Shown one piece after another: positions 10,039 through 18,094 of a DNA stretch of 63,914 nucleotides. This stretch comes from Parashewanella curva. GTDB lineage: Bacteria; Pseudomonadota; Gammaproteobacteria; Enterobacterales; Shewanellaceae. The translations under genes were made by a program, and so were the position numbers. The stretch lies in assembly GCF_003675895.1 (NCBI RefSeq), contig NZ_ML014777.1, positions 1 through 63,914 on the forward strand, in the 5' to 3' direction. The notes under the pieces were generated by a model. That model had not been told where the DNA came from. It saw only the letters and a list, made by a program, of their open reading frames with translations, and did no database searches. Each line of letters opens with the position of its first letter. Position 1 is the stretch's first letter.

Positions 10039-10489
10039 TGAGTTTTGTTTAATTATACGATGCTTGCCAAAATTCCGATCTTTTTTTTAACAACCGATAC
10101 TCTGGCAAAAATCGTTATTGAAAGTACTTGCTCTCTGAAGCCACTAATTTTACAAATAGAGATCAATCTTATTATTTTCACTTTTGAAACTCTTTCAAAA
10201 GCCGAAAAGAGTATACTCGCGGGAAAAGTCAAATACAAACATCACATAACGTAAAATATCAATTTTCCGAAAATTAGTGTTCAGCTGTATAAGTAACGAG
10301 CATTGTGAGCCAGATCACCGTTAAAAAAATTAACAATTTTGAATAAAACAGCCATTTGAATTGCAACCTTCCCCTAAATGCGGTTAAAGTATTGCACCTT
10401 TTATATATATATTCACTATTGCATTTTTATGCACTACTATGAATATACATACCACTCTCATATGAAGATTGAAGTAAGGAGAACGCGGT
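10039..10489. promoter_or_regulatory. Divergent sdhC-gltA regulatory region
   Basis: This AT-rich 451-base gap carries no believable gene. It must hold the promoters for sdhC on the minus strand and gltA on the plus strand. The clearest element is the CRP-like box listed separately. A strong AAGGAG ribosome site lies just before the gltA ATG. I did not assign individual -10/-35 boxes because many AT-rich hexamers compete. Confidence 0.6.
10304..10319. promoter_or_regulatory. CRP-like binding site between sdhC and gltA
   Basis: TGTGAGCCAGATCACC matches the CRP consensus TGTGA-N6-TCACA at nine of ten defined positions. Its place between sdhC and gltA fits the known catabolite control of these TCA genes in gammaproteobacteria. 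It is 170 bases from the gltA start and about 265 from the sdhC start. Confidence 0.6.
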
Positions 10490-11776
10490 ATGGCTGAATT
10501 AAAAGCCACTTTAAACTTACCGGAAAACGATTCTATCGATTTACCAATCAAACAAGGAACTGAAGGTTTCGATGTAATCGACATCAGCAAGTTGGGTAGT
10601 AAAGGCTACTTTACGTTTGACCCAGGCTTTCTTGCAACAGCGTCGTGTGAATCATCTATTACATACATTGACGGTGCGCAAGGCATTTTGCTTCATCGCG
10701 GCTACCCTATCGAGCAATTAGCTGTAGATTCAAACTACCTAGATGTTTGTTATCTACTACTAAATGGTGAATTACCAAATAAAGCACAGCACGATAACTT
10801 CGTTGAAACCGTGACTAAACACACCATGGTTAACGAACAATTGGCGACCTTTTTTAAAGGTTTCCGTCGTGATGCACACCCAATGGCAATGCTTTGTGGT
10901 GTAACAGGTGCTCTTGCAGCTTTCTATCAAGACTCTCTTGATGTAAACAATGAAAGACATCGTGAAATTGCAGCGTATCGCTTAGTTTCCAAAATGCCTA
11001 CATTAGCCGCAATGTGCTATAAGTACTCAATGGGTCAACCTTTCGTTTATCCTAAGAATGACCTTAGCTACGCAGGCAATTTCCTAAGCATGATGTTTGC
11101 TGTGCCATGTGAAGAATATAAGGTAAACCCAGTTGTTGAGCGTGCGATGGATCGTATTTTCATCCTTCACGCTGATCACGAGCAAAACGCATCTACTTCT
11201 ACAGTACGTCTTGCAGGTTCTTCGGGCGCTAACCCATTTGCATGTATTGCAGCGGGTATCGCTTCACTTTGGGGACCTGCTCACGGTGGTGCTAACGAAG
11301 CTTGCTTGAAGATGTTAGAAGAAATCGGCTCAGTAGATCGTATTCCTGAGTTCATTGCAAAAGCGAAAGACAAGAATGACCCATTCCGTCTAATGGGCTT
11401 CGGTCACCGTGTTTATAAGAACTTCGACCCTCGCGCTAAAGTCATGCGTGAGACTTGTCATGAAGTTCTTAAAGAGCTAAACATACAAGATCCACTACTA
11501 GACGTAGCAATGGAACTTGAACGTATCGCTCTTGAAGATGAATACTTTGTATCTAAGAAGCTATATCCAAACGTAGACTTCTACTCAGGTATCATTATGA
11601 AGGCTATCGGTATCCCAACAAGCATGTTCACCGTAATGTTTGCACTAGCGCGTACTGTTGGTTGGATTGCTCACTGGAAAGAAATGCTAGATATGCCTGG
11701 TCATAAGATCAGCCGTCCTCGACAGCTTTATACTGGTGAAAAAGCGCGTGACTTTGTGAAATTGGGCGATAGATAA
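10490..11776 (+). CDS. gltA: Citrate synthase
   Basis: Condenses oxaloacetate and acetyl-CoA into citrate, the entry step of the TCA cycle. The 428 residues and the N-terminal extension are typical of the hexameric, NADH-sensitive type of Gram-negative bacteria. The active-site histidines are seen in [16 protein letters not shown] and in [15 protein letters not shown]; the catalytic aspartate lies in the region of [14 protein letters not shown]. The ATG has AAGGAG eight bases upstream. It is transcribed alone, away from sdhC, and ends at a terminator. Confidence 0.98.
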   Translation: MAELKATLNLPENDSIDLPIKQGTEGFDVIDISKLGSKGYFTFDPGFLATASCESSITYIDGAQGILLHRGYPIEQLAVDSNYLDVCYLLLNGELPNKAQHDNFVETVTKHTMVNEQLATFFKGFRRDAHPMAMLCGVTGALAAFYQDSLDVNNERHREIAAYRLVSKMPTLAAMCYKYSMGQPFVYPKNDLSYAGNFLSMMFAVPCEEYKVNPVVERAMDRIFILHADHEQNASTSTVRLAGSSGANPFACIAAGIASLWGPAHGGANEACLKMLEEIGSVDRIPEFIAKAKDKNDPFRLMGFGHRVYKNFDPRAKVMRETCHEVLKELNIQDPLLDVAMELERIALEDEYFVSKKLYPNVDFYSGIIMKAIGIPTSMFTVMFALARTVGWIAHWKEMLDMPGHKISRPRQLYTGEKARDFVKLGDR

Positions 11777-11792
11777 ATTCCTATATCCTCTT

Positions 11793-11817
11793 AAGCCTGC
11801 TTTATGCAGGCTTTTAT
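11793..11817 (+). terminator. gltA terminator
   Basis: AAGCCTGC (11793-11800), a 5-base loop and GCAGGCTT (11806-11813), followed by TTATATT. It lies 16 bases after the gltA stop. Confidence 0.85.
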
Positions 11818-11873
11818 ATTGTAATTAATTTATCAGCAACCTGCTTTTTTCAAAAAAAGTTTGATCTTTGTAA

Positions 11874-12029
11874 AGCACAACAAAAGGTTGGCCTAGTTCA
11901 GTGACTTATGAACGTGTTAAGCGTCTATACAAGAAGTTGAAATTTGATACGCTAGCATTCAACACTCCAGATGAAAAACGCAACTTTTGTTGCTTCTCTA
12001 GGTATTCCTGTTGGAATGCAAAACGCTGA
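11874..12029 (+). pseudogene. Possible decayed coding fragment
   Basis: After a stop at 11871 an open frame reads through codons resembling real protein (VTYERVKRLYKKLKFDTLAF from 11901) to a stop at 12027. An overlapping frame opens at 11971. No ribosome site precedes either, and neither matches a family I recognise. The charged, helix-like composition suggests a relic of a larger gene left at the edge of the accessory island. Chance open frame is the alternative. Confidence 0.25.
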
Positions 12030-12061
12030 TGCGCCTAGTTTGACTCAATTTTGGAGTTGGG

Positions 12062-14473
12062 TTATACCATTGTTCCTTTGTCCGACAACTTACTTGGATT
12101 TTGTATTGGCGCCTCTTTTTTTGCGCAATCGTAGCAACAATCTTCACCCGTTTCATCACAGTGATACCAAGTCTTAGGAGGAATTCTTTCAGCCTTTCTA
12201 TTCTCATCAGTTAAATCATAATTTAACCTAAACCTTTGATATGGATTCCTGCAAATATCACATGTCCCCTGTGCTTGCTTTTGAAAGTCTTTCCAACTAT
12301 TTTCCTCTGCTGTTTTCTCAGCATAGCGATAATAGCTTGGGCCTAACATTCCAATACCAATAGCTTTGAAGCGACAGACTTTACCATTTCTACTAAGCGA
12401 AAATGCCCATAGATCTTGTGGTTCTTTGGTTTGTTTCGGCTTGATATGTAATGTATCTTTGAAAGCTCTTTGATAAACACTTGTACAATCTGCTGACCTT
12501 GATTTATGAGCCAATTCAAAATCCAACCACATTGCACCAACAGTCGTATCACCTTTAAGGATTCTTTTTCGGGGTTGATTTTCTTCTGCTGTTTCGAAAT
12601 AGTCCCACAATAACTTAGGTGTTATTCCAAGCTCTTGTAATTGATGAATATGATTAGAATGCTCAGAAAGAATCTTGCTGAGATCATATCTTTGAAATTG
12701 TATATCATCTTTCAATAACTGAGCTCTAAATTGTTTAGCTTGATTAATTCCTGCCTTGTCCCGCACAAACAACCTAAACTCTAACTGTTCATTATCCAAA
12801 AACTTTATTGGCAAGTTGCTTACAGCATCTTCACTGAGTCCTAGCAAATGAAAAAAATTGAGTATATCGAACAGGTAAAATTGGTCTTGATTAGGTACCA
12901 GCGTAAATAGAAGCTTTAGCTCTGGAATCACAGTTATTACAGTTTGTAATGCTTTTTTATTTATTAATGTTTTTTGAGCAGCTATGGGATATTTCGCTTT
13001 TAACTCCGCTTGAACGGCTTGTTGTTGCTTTGTTTCAGTATTAGCCAAGTCTATACGCAATGCAGTTAAAAGATCTGAAACTCTAAATGGCTCACCCAAC
13101 TCGTTCCCTAACGTTTCAATTAATGGTGCACAACCAAGCTTGAGGTATGGTGTTTGCTTACTTTGGTCATCAGTCACTTGGCTTGTTAGCGTTTTTTGCC
13201 ATTCAGTCTTAAATTTCTCTGCATTTTCTCCATTAACATGGTATGCCTTATATATGCTTAATGACAGTTTGTATAATGGCATTTTTATTAATATTGCTTC
13301 CTCTGGGTGGTCAACACAGCAAAAGCAAAACAAATAACAAATATGAGTCATTGCATCCAGAGCATATTGATATCGCTCTGTGCTATGAAGTTTTGAGGCT
13401 TTTATCGCGGTATTTGGGTCAATACAAGCAAAAAAATAACAACCACAGGCGTTTGTTATATATCCGCTTTCATCTCTGATTAATGGGTTTTGTGCTAAAA
13501 GGAGTTGATAACGACCTTGGTATTTAGCAGTATTAATATCCCTTATGATTCTTGATAGTGCATCTTTTGTATTTGCGAGTAGTAGCTTAGCAGACATGCT
13601 TTTAATTTGCTTTATAGCGTCAGAAGTCCCTAAATTAAAGCGTGTTGGCGCTTGAGACATAACTCCTAAAAACGTTAATGTGTGATTAAAATCCACTATT
13701 ACACCTGTTTTCTTGCTGTTCAGACAGCATGCGTGCGCGTAATCAAATGGCGTATCTGGGTTTGTTCCCCACATTACGAATTGAATATAATTAGTTTTTT
13801 TTGTACTTATTCGAGCTTGAGGATAATCTAGCCAAGTATCAATAACATTTTTTTCTCGATTGAGCCGCACATGGCCAGTTCCAACCACTTGTACCTCTGC
13901 AACAACACTGTCATTACCAATTCCAAGTTGAGCAGGTACTTGCTGTACTATGACCGGAACTTGAATAACGACTGGGTGTGATGAGAACTGATTACCTTGA
14001 AAGGGCATGCCAGGTCTAGTGATCGGCTTAAAGGCACTTGGATTAGGCTGATGAGTAGGTCTAACATAGCACTCTGAAAATTGTGGATGATAATAATTAT
14101 AAGGTGGGAGATAAGGGTTATCACCATCTAAACGCTTCCCTGCTGAGATGGAAGCATTTTGCATTTGCTGAGTTACTCTTGAAACACTTGTCGCAGCTTG
14201 CTTATTAGGGGAGCTAGAAACGTCAAATTGGCTTAGTAGTGAATTAGGCGGAGCCGCTGGAGTCGCTGCTCCGGAATCAGGGGGTAAGCTTGAATTTAGA
14301 TGATCTTCCCCTTCTGGCTCACTTACACTCCAATCTTGCCCTCTAAAATCTACAGGAGTTGGTTCACCAGTTTGCGAACTCCCTACCCAGTTTCTATCTC
14401 CATATTCAGCTGTATATGAGCGATGATCACTATGTCGTGGATCCCAATGATATAAACCGTTTGCCTCAGACAT
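12062..14473 (-). CDS. Large unknown protein with C-terminal zinc-binding (ZZ/RING-like) motif
   Basis: I do not recognise the family. From the ATG at 14473, which has TAGGAGG six bases upstream, it has 803 residues. Residues 1-190 are low-complexity and rich in Ser, Pro, Asn and Gln, probably disordered. The middle (about 200-690) looks globular with cysteine-rich patches such as YLFCFCCVDH. The last 60 residues carry CDIC, then about 32 residues later WYHCDETGEDCCYDC. This spacing and the Cys/aromatic pattern resemble a ZZ or RING treble-clef zinc site. There is no signal peptide or membrane helix. It is the largest gene of the island beside gltA. A role in host interaction is only a guess. 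Confidence 0.8.
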   Translation of the reverse strand: MSEANGLYHWDPRHSDHRSYTAEYGDRNWVGSSQTGEPTPVDFRGQDWSVSEPEGEDHLNSSLPPDSGAATPAAPPNSLLSQFDVSSSPNKQAATSVSRVTQQMQNASISAGKRLDGDNPYLPPYNYYHPQFSECYVRPTHQPNPSAFKPITRPGMPFQGNQFSSHPVVIQVPVIVQQVPAQLGIGNDSVVAEVQVVGTGHVRLNREKNVIDTWLDYPQARISTKKTNYIQFVMWGTNPDTPFDYAHACCLNSKKTGVIVDFNHTLTFLGVMSQAPTRFNLGTSDAIKQIKSMSAKLLLANTKDALSRIIRDINTAKYQGRYQLLLAQNPLIRDESGYITNACGCYFFACIDPNTAIKASKLHSTERYQYALDAMTHICYLFCFCCVDHPEEAILIKMPLYKLSLSIYKAYHVNGENAEKFKTEWQKTLTSQVTDDQSKQTPYLKLGCAPLIETLGNELGEPFRVSDLLTALRIDLANTETKQQQAVQAELKAKYPIAAQKTLINKKALQTVITVIPELKLLFTLVPNQDQFYLFDILNFFHLLGLSEDAVSNLPIKFLDNEQLEFRLFVRDKAGINQAKQFRAQLLKDDIQFQRYDLSKILSEHSNHIHQLQELGITPKLLWDYFETAEENQPRKRILKGDTTVGAMWLDFELAHKSRSADCTSVYQRAFKDTLHIKPKQTKEPQDLWAFSLSRNGKVCRFKAIGIGMLGPSYYRYAEKTAEENSWKDFQKQAQGTCDICRNPYQRFRLNYDLTDENRKAERIPPKTWYHCDETGEDCCYDCAKKEAPIQNPSKLSDKGTMV

Positions 14474-14651
14474 AAAGCCTCCTACCCTTTTAGTATCCAC
14501 ATAAAGAACAGCTTGTTAGCGGATTTTGAAACCTTTGGTCAGTTATATCAAAGATTTATAGTAACGAGTTGAGTATGAAAAAAAATTAACTTATTTATTT
14601 GATTGAGTTGTATATGCTTGCCCTATTCGAAACCATCATTCATAAATACAC

Positions 14652-15257
14652 ATGTCAACTCAAGTCACACCATCTTTACATTCTCCTGTTCATGAATGCT
14701 TGTATACCCATGAAGTTAAAGACGAGAAAGATATTTTTACTTGTAAGACTTGTAATGCTGAAAAGGCATATCTAGTAAGTGGCCGCGTTACTACTGTGGA
14801 AACTATCGATGAAAGGTGCCAAGAATTAGATAAGGTAATATCTAAGTTTTTAGATAGGTATCCAGATGAAAATGCTAAAATTTTTACAAATATAAAGCCG
14901 GGTAAATTTGATTCTGTTAGCAGTGAAGCCTTCATGGCTATCAGCAATAACCTCACTCGAGCTTTTGCGACATTGACTCCAACTCAAGCGCATATTTTAA
15001 AACAGCAAATAGAAGAGCAAGGGTTCTTAACAACAGGATTCTCAATGGAGCTCATTCGAAGAGAGAGAAACCCGAAACAACCTCCCTTATTTGACAGTAA
15101 AATAACTCAACGCTTTATTTATGAATTTAAATTAAGAATAAGTAATGATAACCCTCAACTTATGAGAAAACTTCTAGTAGGATTTCATAATGTGCCCAAC
15201 AGTGAAGTGAAACAATTAGCAACAACAATGATTGAAAGATTAGAATCGGAACTATAA
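14652..15257 (+). CDS. Unknown 201-residue protein with N-terminal zinc motif
   Basis: No family recognised. Near the N-terminus HECLYTHEV is followed about ten residues on by FTCKTCNAEK, a Cys/His set that could bind one zinc ion. The rest is predicted helical and charged, with ATLTPTQAHILKQQIEEQG and a C-terminal run VKQLATTMIERLESEL. There is no signal peptide or membrane segment. No Shine-Dalgarno is visible before the ATG, so the start is uncertain. It diverges from the 803-residue gene, with which it shares the zinc-motif theme, and its stop lies four bases from the left end of a MITE. Confidence 0.7.
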   Translation: MSTQVTPSLHSPVHECLYTHEVKDEKDIFTCKTCNAEKAYLVSGRVTTVETIDERCQELDKVISKFLDRYPDENAKIFTNIKPGKFDSVSSEAFMAISNNLTRAFATLTPTQAHILKQQIEEQGFLTTGFSMELIRRERNPKQPPLFDSKITQRFIYEFKLRISNDNPQLMRKLLVGFHNVPNSEVKQLATTMIERLESEL

Positions 15258-15261
15258 ACCC

Positions 15262-15559
15262 TAGGGCCTGTTGATCTTTCAGGCTTAAATTTTGTGCTAT
15301 TTGAGCACTTTTCTGTTCAAGGCGTGAGCAGTGAAGCTTAGCCATCTAAGTAAGCTGGTCACAACACAGAACAGGAAGTGCTCAAAAGCATCGAAGACAG
15401 CGTAAATTGGTCACTTCTGCTTCGTTATCGTTTGTTTATGTAGCAACGAAGTAACGACAGTTTTGTATGTCGGTAATAACTACACAGCACAAACTCCGCC
15501 TTGCACAAGATAACCAATTTGTCGCTGCAAAAATAAGCACGAAAGATCAACAGGCCCTA
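15262..15559. mobile_element. 298-bp MITE with 19-bp terminal inverted repeats
   Basis: TAGGGCCTGTTGATCTTTC at 15262-15280 is repeated as its exact complement at 15541-15559. If the outer TA is the target duplication, the element proper is 15264-15557. No long open frame lies inside, so it would need a transposase in trans; TA duplication points to an IS630/Tc1-mariner type enzyme. A subterminal inverted repeat pairs TTTGAGCACTT near 15300 with AAGTGCTCAAA near 15377. It sits between two convergent genes and might act as their terminator. Confidence 0.85.
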
Positions 15560-15575
15560 AATACTCTTTAGAAAA

Positions 15576-16769
15576 CTATACCCAGTATTTAGTCCTGATT
15601 TTGTTTAAATGTGACTTTATAGCTTCGAAATCTACTGAACTTAAAAATTCAGGTTGGAGCATATAAACCACCATAAGAAGTAAACTGTCAATTGCGCTTA
15701 CCTCACCAGATACTCTTATATCTGGCGACAGGGGAGTTTTATCATTAGTTTTTGTAAGTTTTTTCCAATTGGGAGAAGATGTTCTCAGATGACTAATCAC
15801 TTTAGATTTCATCTTTGAAATGTCTAATCCTAATTGAGTCCAATCTGTTTTTTGCATATTTGTTGATACTAGCTTAGAAAATTTACCAGATAGAATAAAA
15901 ATGAGCTGTGCAAACACCACAACGGCATTTTGTTTTGACTTATCTGGATCCATTTTTCCAACAGAGACATCACTTTTTATTGGTGATATTTTACGCCATT
16001 CTAAAAGAATTGACTGACTTCTCTTGGGAGCATAGCCAAAGTAGGATGGTAGTATTTGGGTTAAATCATAACCTTTGTCACAAAACACCTGCAATCCACT
16101 GCAAACCTGTTCTAAAAAATCAACCAGCCAAATATTATTAAACTGATAACCTACTCTATCAAACTCCTCAGAAGTAATACTATTCCTAGCATCAAATAAC
16201 CCACGAAAATCGAATACCTGAATATCATCAATACCAAGAATAACAAACTGACTTGTATGGGTACTTTTAGTTTCAATAGCTACATCTAATCTCTTATTGG
16301 GCAACAATGGATGATCAGGAAGCTCAGACATTAACTGCTTGATATTTTTTAAATGTGACAGACCGCTTTCAGAAGTAGAAAAATCCAGCGTTAGAATTCG
16401 CTCAAGGTCATTAGACACAGGATTAAAAAACTTGATTAGAGCAATATTGATATATGGCTGAAGCCTAAGCTCGACCTGAAACAAAGACGTTATTGGAGCC
16501 CGTGCGAGATTAGAAAATTCAACACTACATTCAAAGGCATTCAGATTTGGGTTTTTCGGTAGACTTCCATTAGTCGAATAAAAACTATACCAAGCACTAC
16601 AACAAGCGATTTCGGCGGGAGTAAAATTAGGATCAAGCCTTACATTGTAATAACAACTGAAGCCGTTTCTAAGTCCTAACTTAACTGAAGTGTAAGGCTC
16701 AACTGCTTCATCTGTTTGGACAACCGACTTGTGTTGTCCAGAAAAAGTTGCTGTAATTTCTGTAGCCAC
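15576..16769 (-). CDS. Kinase-like (probable pseudokinase) protein, paralogue of 48031-49383
   Basis: A 397-residue protein with the same layout as the 450-residue product at 48031-49383. Shared stretches are an N-terminal module (VKLGLRNGFSCYY here, VKVRLRGGFSKSY there) and a C-terminal part (VVFAQLIFILSGKFSKLV against VFFLGKLFVLISGKIQEY). The second half is laid out like a protein kinase: a helix-C-like stretch, a hinge-like FVILGIDDIQVF, a long helix LVDFLEQVCSGLQVFCDKGYD, and an F-helix-like ILSGK segment. No HRD, DFG or VAIK motif is visible, so catalysis is doubtful. No signal peptide or membrane helix. The kinase reading is inference; the paralogy is seen directly. Confidence 0.8.
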   Translation of the reverse strand: MATEITATFSGQHKSVVQTDEAVEPYTSVKLGLRNGFSCYYNVRLDPNFTPAEIACCSAWYSFYSTNGSLPKNPNLNAFECSVEFSNLARAPITSLFQVELRLQPYINIALIKFFNPVSNDLERILTLDFSTSESGLSHLKNIKQLMSELPDHPLLPNKRLDVAIETKSTHTSQFVILGIDDIQVFDFRGLFDARNSITSEEFDRVGYQFNNIWLVDFLEQVCSGLQVFCDKGYDLTQILPSYFGYAPKRSQSILLEWRKISPIKSDVSVGKMDPDKSKQNAVVVFAQLIFILSGKFSKLVSTNMQKTDWTQLGLDISKMKSKVISHLRTSSPNWKKLTKTNDKTPLSPDIRVSGEVSAIDSLLLMVVYMLQPEFLSSVDFEAIKSHLNKIRTKYWV

Positions 16770-16883
16770 CGAAAAACCCTATTAAAAACTAACGGCAAAT
16801 AAATATCATGGTGCAACCTTGGTTTCAATTTTTGCTTGAATGTCTTTAAAACTTGTTCAGTTTGTATAAAGATGCGAAGTTCT

Positions 16884-16906
16884 CCCCTTTGTTTTATTCA
16901 AAGGGG
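16884..16906 (-). terminator. Hairpin after the Trm112-like gene
   Basis: CCCCTTTG (16884-16891) and CAAAGGGG (16899-16906) form a perfect 8-bp stem with a 7-base loop, 14 bases past the stop at 16920. The T tract is poor on both strands, so it may be a weak terminator or a message-end protector. Confidence 0.55.
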
Positions 16907-16919
16907 AAACAGAAATGAA

Positions 16920-17093
16920 TCACTCTTGCCAATGTTCGGCACGTTCAGCAAGTAAAACCGGAATACCTTCCGTGATGGGATATGCTAACTTATCAGCTTT
17001 ACAAATCAATTTTTGAGCTTCTTTGTCGTAGTCCAACTTACCTTTACATACTGGGCAAGCTACAATTTCCAACAGTTTTCTATCAAGTGACAT
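16920..17093 (-). CDS. ycaR: Trm112/YcaR-family small zinc-ribbon protein
   Basis: A 57-residue cytoplasmic protein of the Trm112 (UPF0434, YcaR) family. [20 protein letters not shown] is the typical start with one CxxC, followed by [20 protein letters not shown]. The second zinc pair is reduced, as in the E. coli protein. The ATG at 17093 is chosen because it gives the family length; the open frame extends upstream into lpxK. It lies 10 bases after lpxK, as in the common lpxK-ycaR-kdsB order, but kdsB does not follow here. The biochemical role in bacteria is not settled. Confidence 0.93.
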   Translation of the reverse strand: MSLDRKLLEIVACPVCKGKLDYDKEAQKLICKADKLAYPITEGIPVLLAERAEHWQE

Positions 17094-17103
17094 AGCAGTG
17101 TCC

Positions 17104-18081
17104 TTAAGCGGTAATATGCTGAAGTTTATCCAGCAACTTTTTATCAAATTCAGTTTCTAAACGTGCAGTAACTGGTAGATACCACCAGTTGTTTTGTGAA
17201 AAAGGAAAGCATTTTATGGCGTCTTTTTCAGTCATTATCAAAGGATATTTGTCACTCAACTTTTCTAACTCATCTGCCGAGAAGGTATGATGGTCAGCAA
17301 ATTCGATTTGACGTTCAATGTTATATCCCTGAGCTTTTAGGGTATCGAAAAATCGTTGAGGATTACCAATCCCAGCCATTGCCACTGCCGATTGAGTAAT
17401 ATCAAAAGTTCTGTTATCACCAATTAGGGGAACTGGCGCACTAGGCTCAAGCAACATTGAAAATTCATCTTGTTGATCGCTTCCGCCATTGATAACCGTA
17501 AAATCAACAGATTGCAACCTACCACTTAATTCTCGTAATGGTCCAGCAGGGATCAAACAACCGTTCCCTAAACGACGTTCACCATCAATGATAGCAATTT
17601 CGATATCACGCTCTAACGCATAATGCTGTAAACCATCGTCGCTGATAATAATATCAATATCATGTTCATCAATGAGTTTTTGAGCAGCCTTAACCCGCTT
17701 TGCAGCTACCACCATATGCACTTGAGTACGGGCTTTTATCATCGCAGGTTCATCACCTACCTGCTCAGGAGTATGTTCAGACGTAACGGTACGCTCCCCG
17801 TCAAACTCAGCGCCATATCCACGACTAATTACGCCGGGTTTATAACCATTAGCTCTTAGCAGTTCGATAAGATGAATCACCATCGGGGTTTTTCCACTTC
17901 CCCCAGCAGTAATATTTCCTACAACAATAACAGGCACAGGTGATTTATATTGTTTTTTTAAACCAATAGTAAAAAGTACTTTTCGAATACTCGATACAAG
18001 CCAAAATAGACAACTCAATGGCAGTAATAACCATTTGAACCAATGATTTTGATACCAAATCTTATTAACTAGTGAATGCAC
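17104..18081 (-). CDS. lpxK: Tetraacyldisaccharide 4'-kinase
   Basis: Phosphorylates the 4' position of tetraacyldisaccharide-1-phosphate to make lipid IVA, late in lipid A synthesis at the inner face of the cytoplasmic membrane. The 325 residues fit. An N-terminal membrane-associated helix ([16 protein letters not shown]) is followed by the Walker A loop [31 protein letters not shown] and the C-terminal MTEKDAIKC motif. It starts 13 bases after msbA, which exports the finished lipid, so the two are one transcription unit. Confidence 0.97.
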   Translation of the reverse strand: MHSLVNKIWYQNHWFKWLLLPLSCLFWLVSSIRKVLFTIGLKKQYKSPVPVIVVGNITAGGSGKTPMVIHLIELLRANGYKPGVISRGYGAEFDGERTVTSEHTPEQVGDEPAMIKARTQVHMVVAAKRVKAAQKLIDEHDIDIIISDDGLQHYALERDIEIAIIDGERRLGNGCLIPAGPLRELSGRLQSVDFTVINGGSDQQDEFSMLLEPSAPVPLIGDNRTFDITQSAVAMAGIGNPQRFFDTLKAQGYNIERQIEFADHHTFSADELEKLSDKYPLIMTEKDAIKCFPFSQNNWWYLPVTARLETEFDKKLLDKLQHITA

Positions 18082-18094
18082 AAGCTTTCCCTAA

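Noticed and set aside
13140-13479. Two plus-strand frames opposite the 803-residue gene
   Set aside because: They overlap each other and an apparently intact gene with a strong ribosome site on the other strand.
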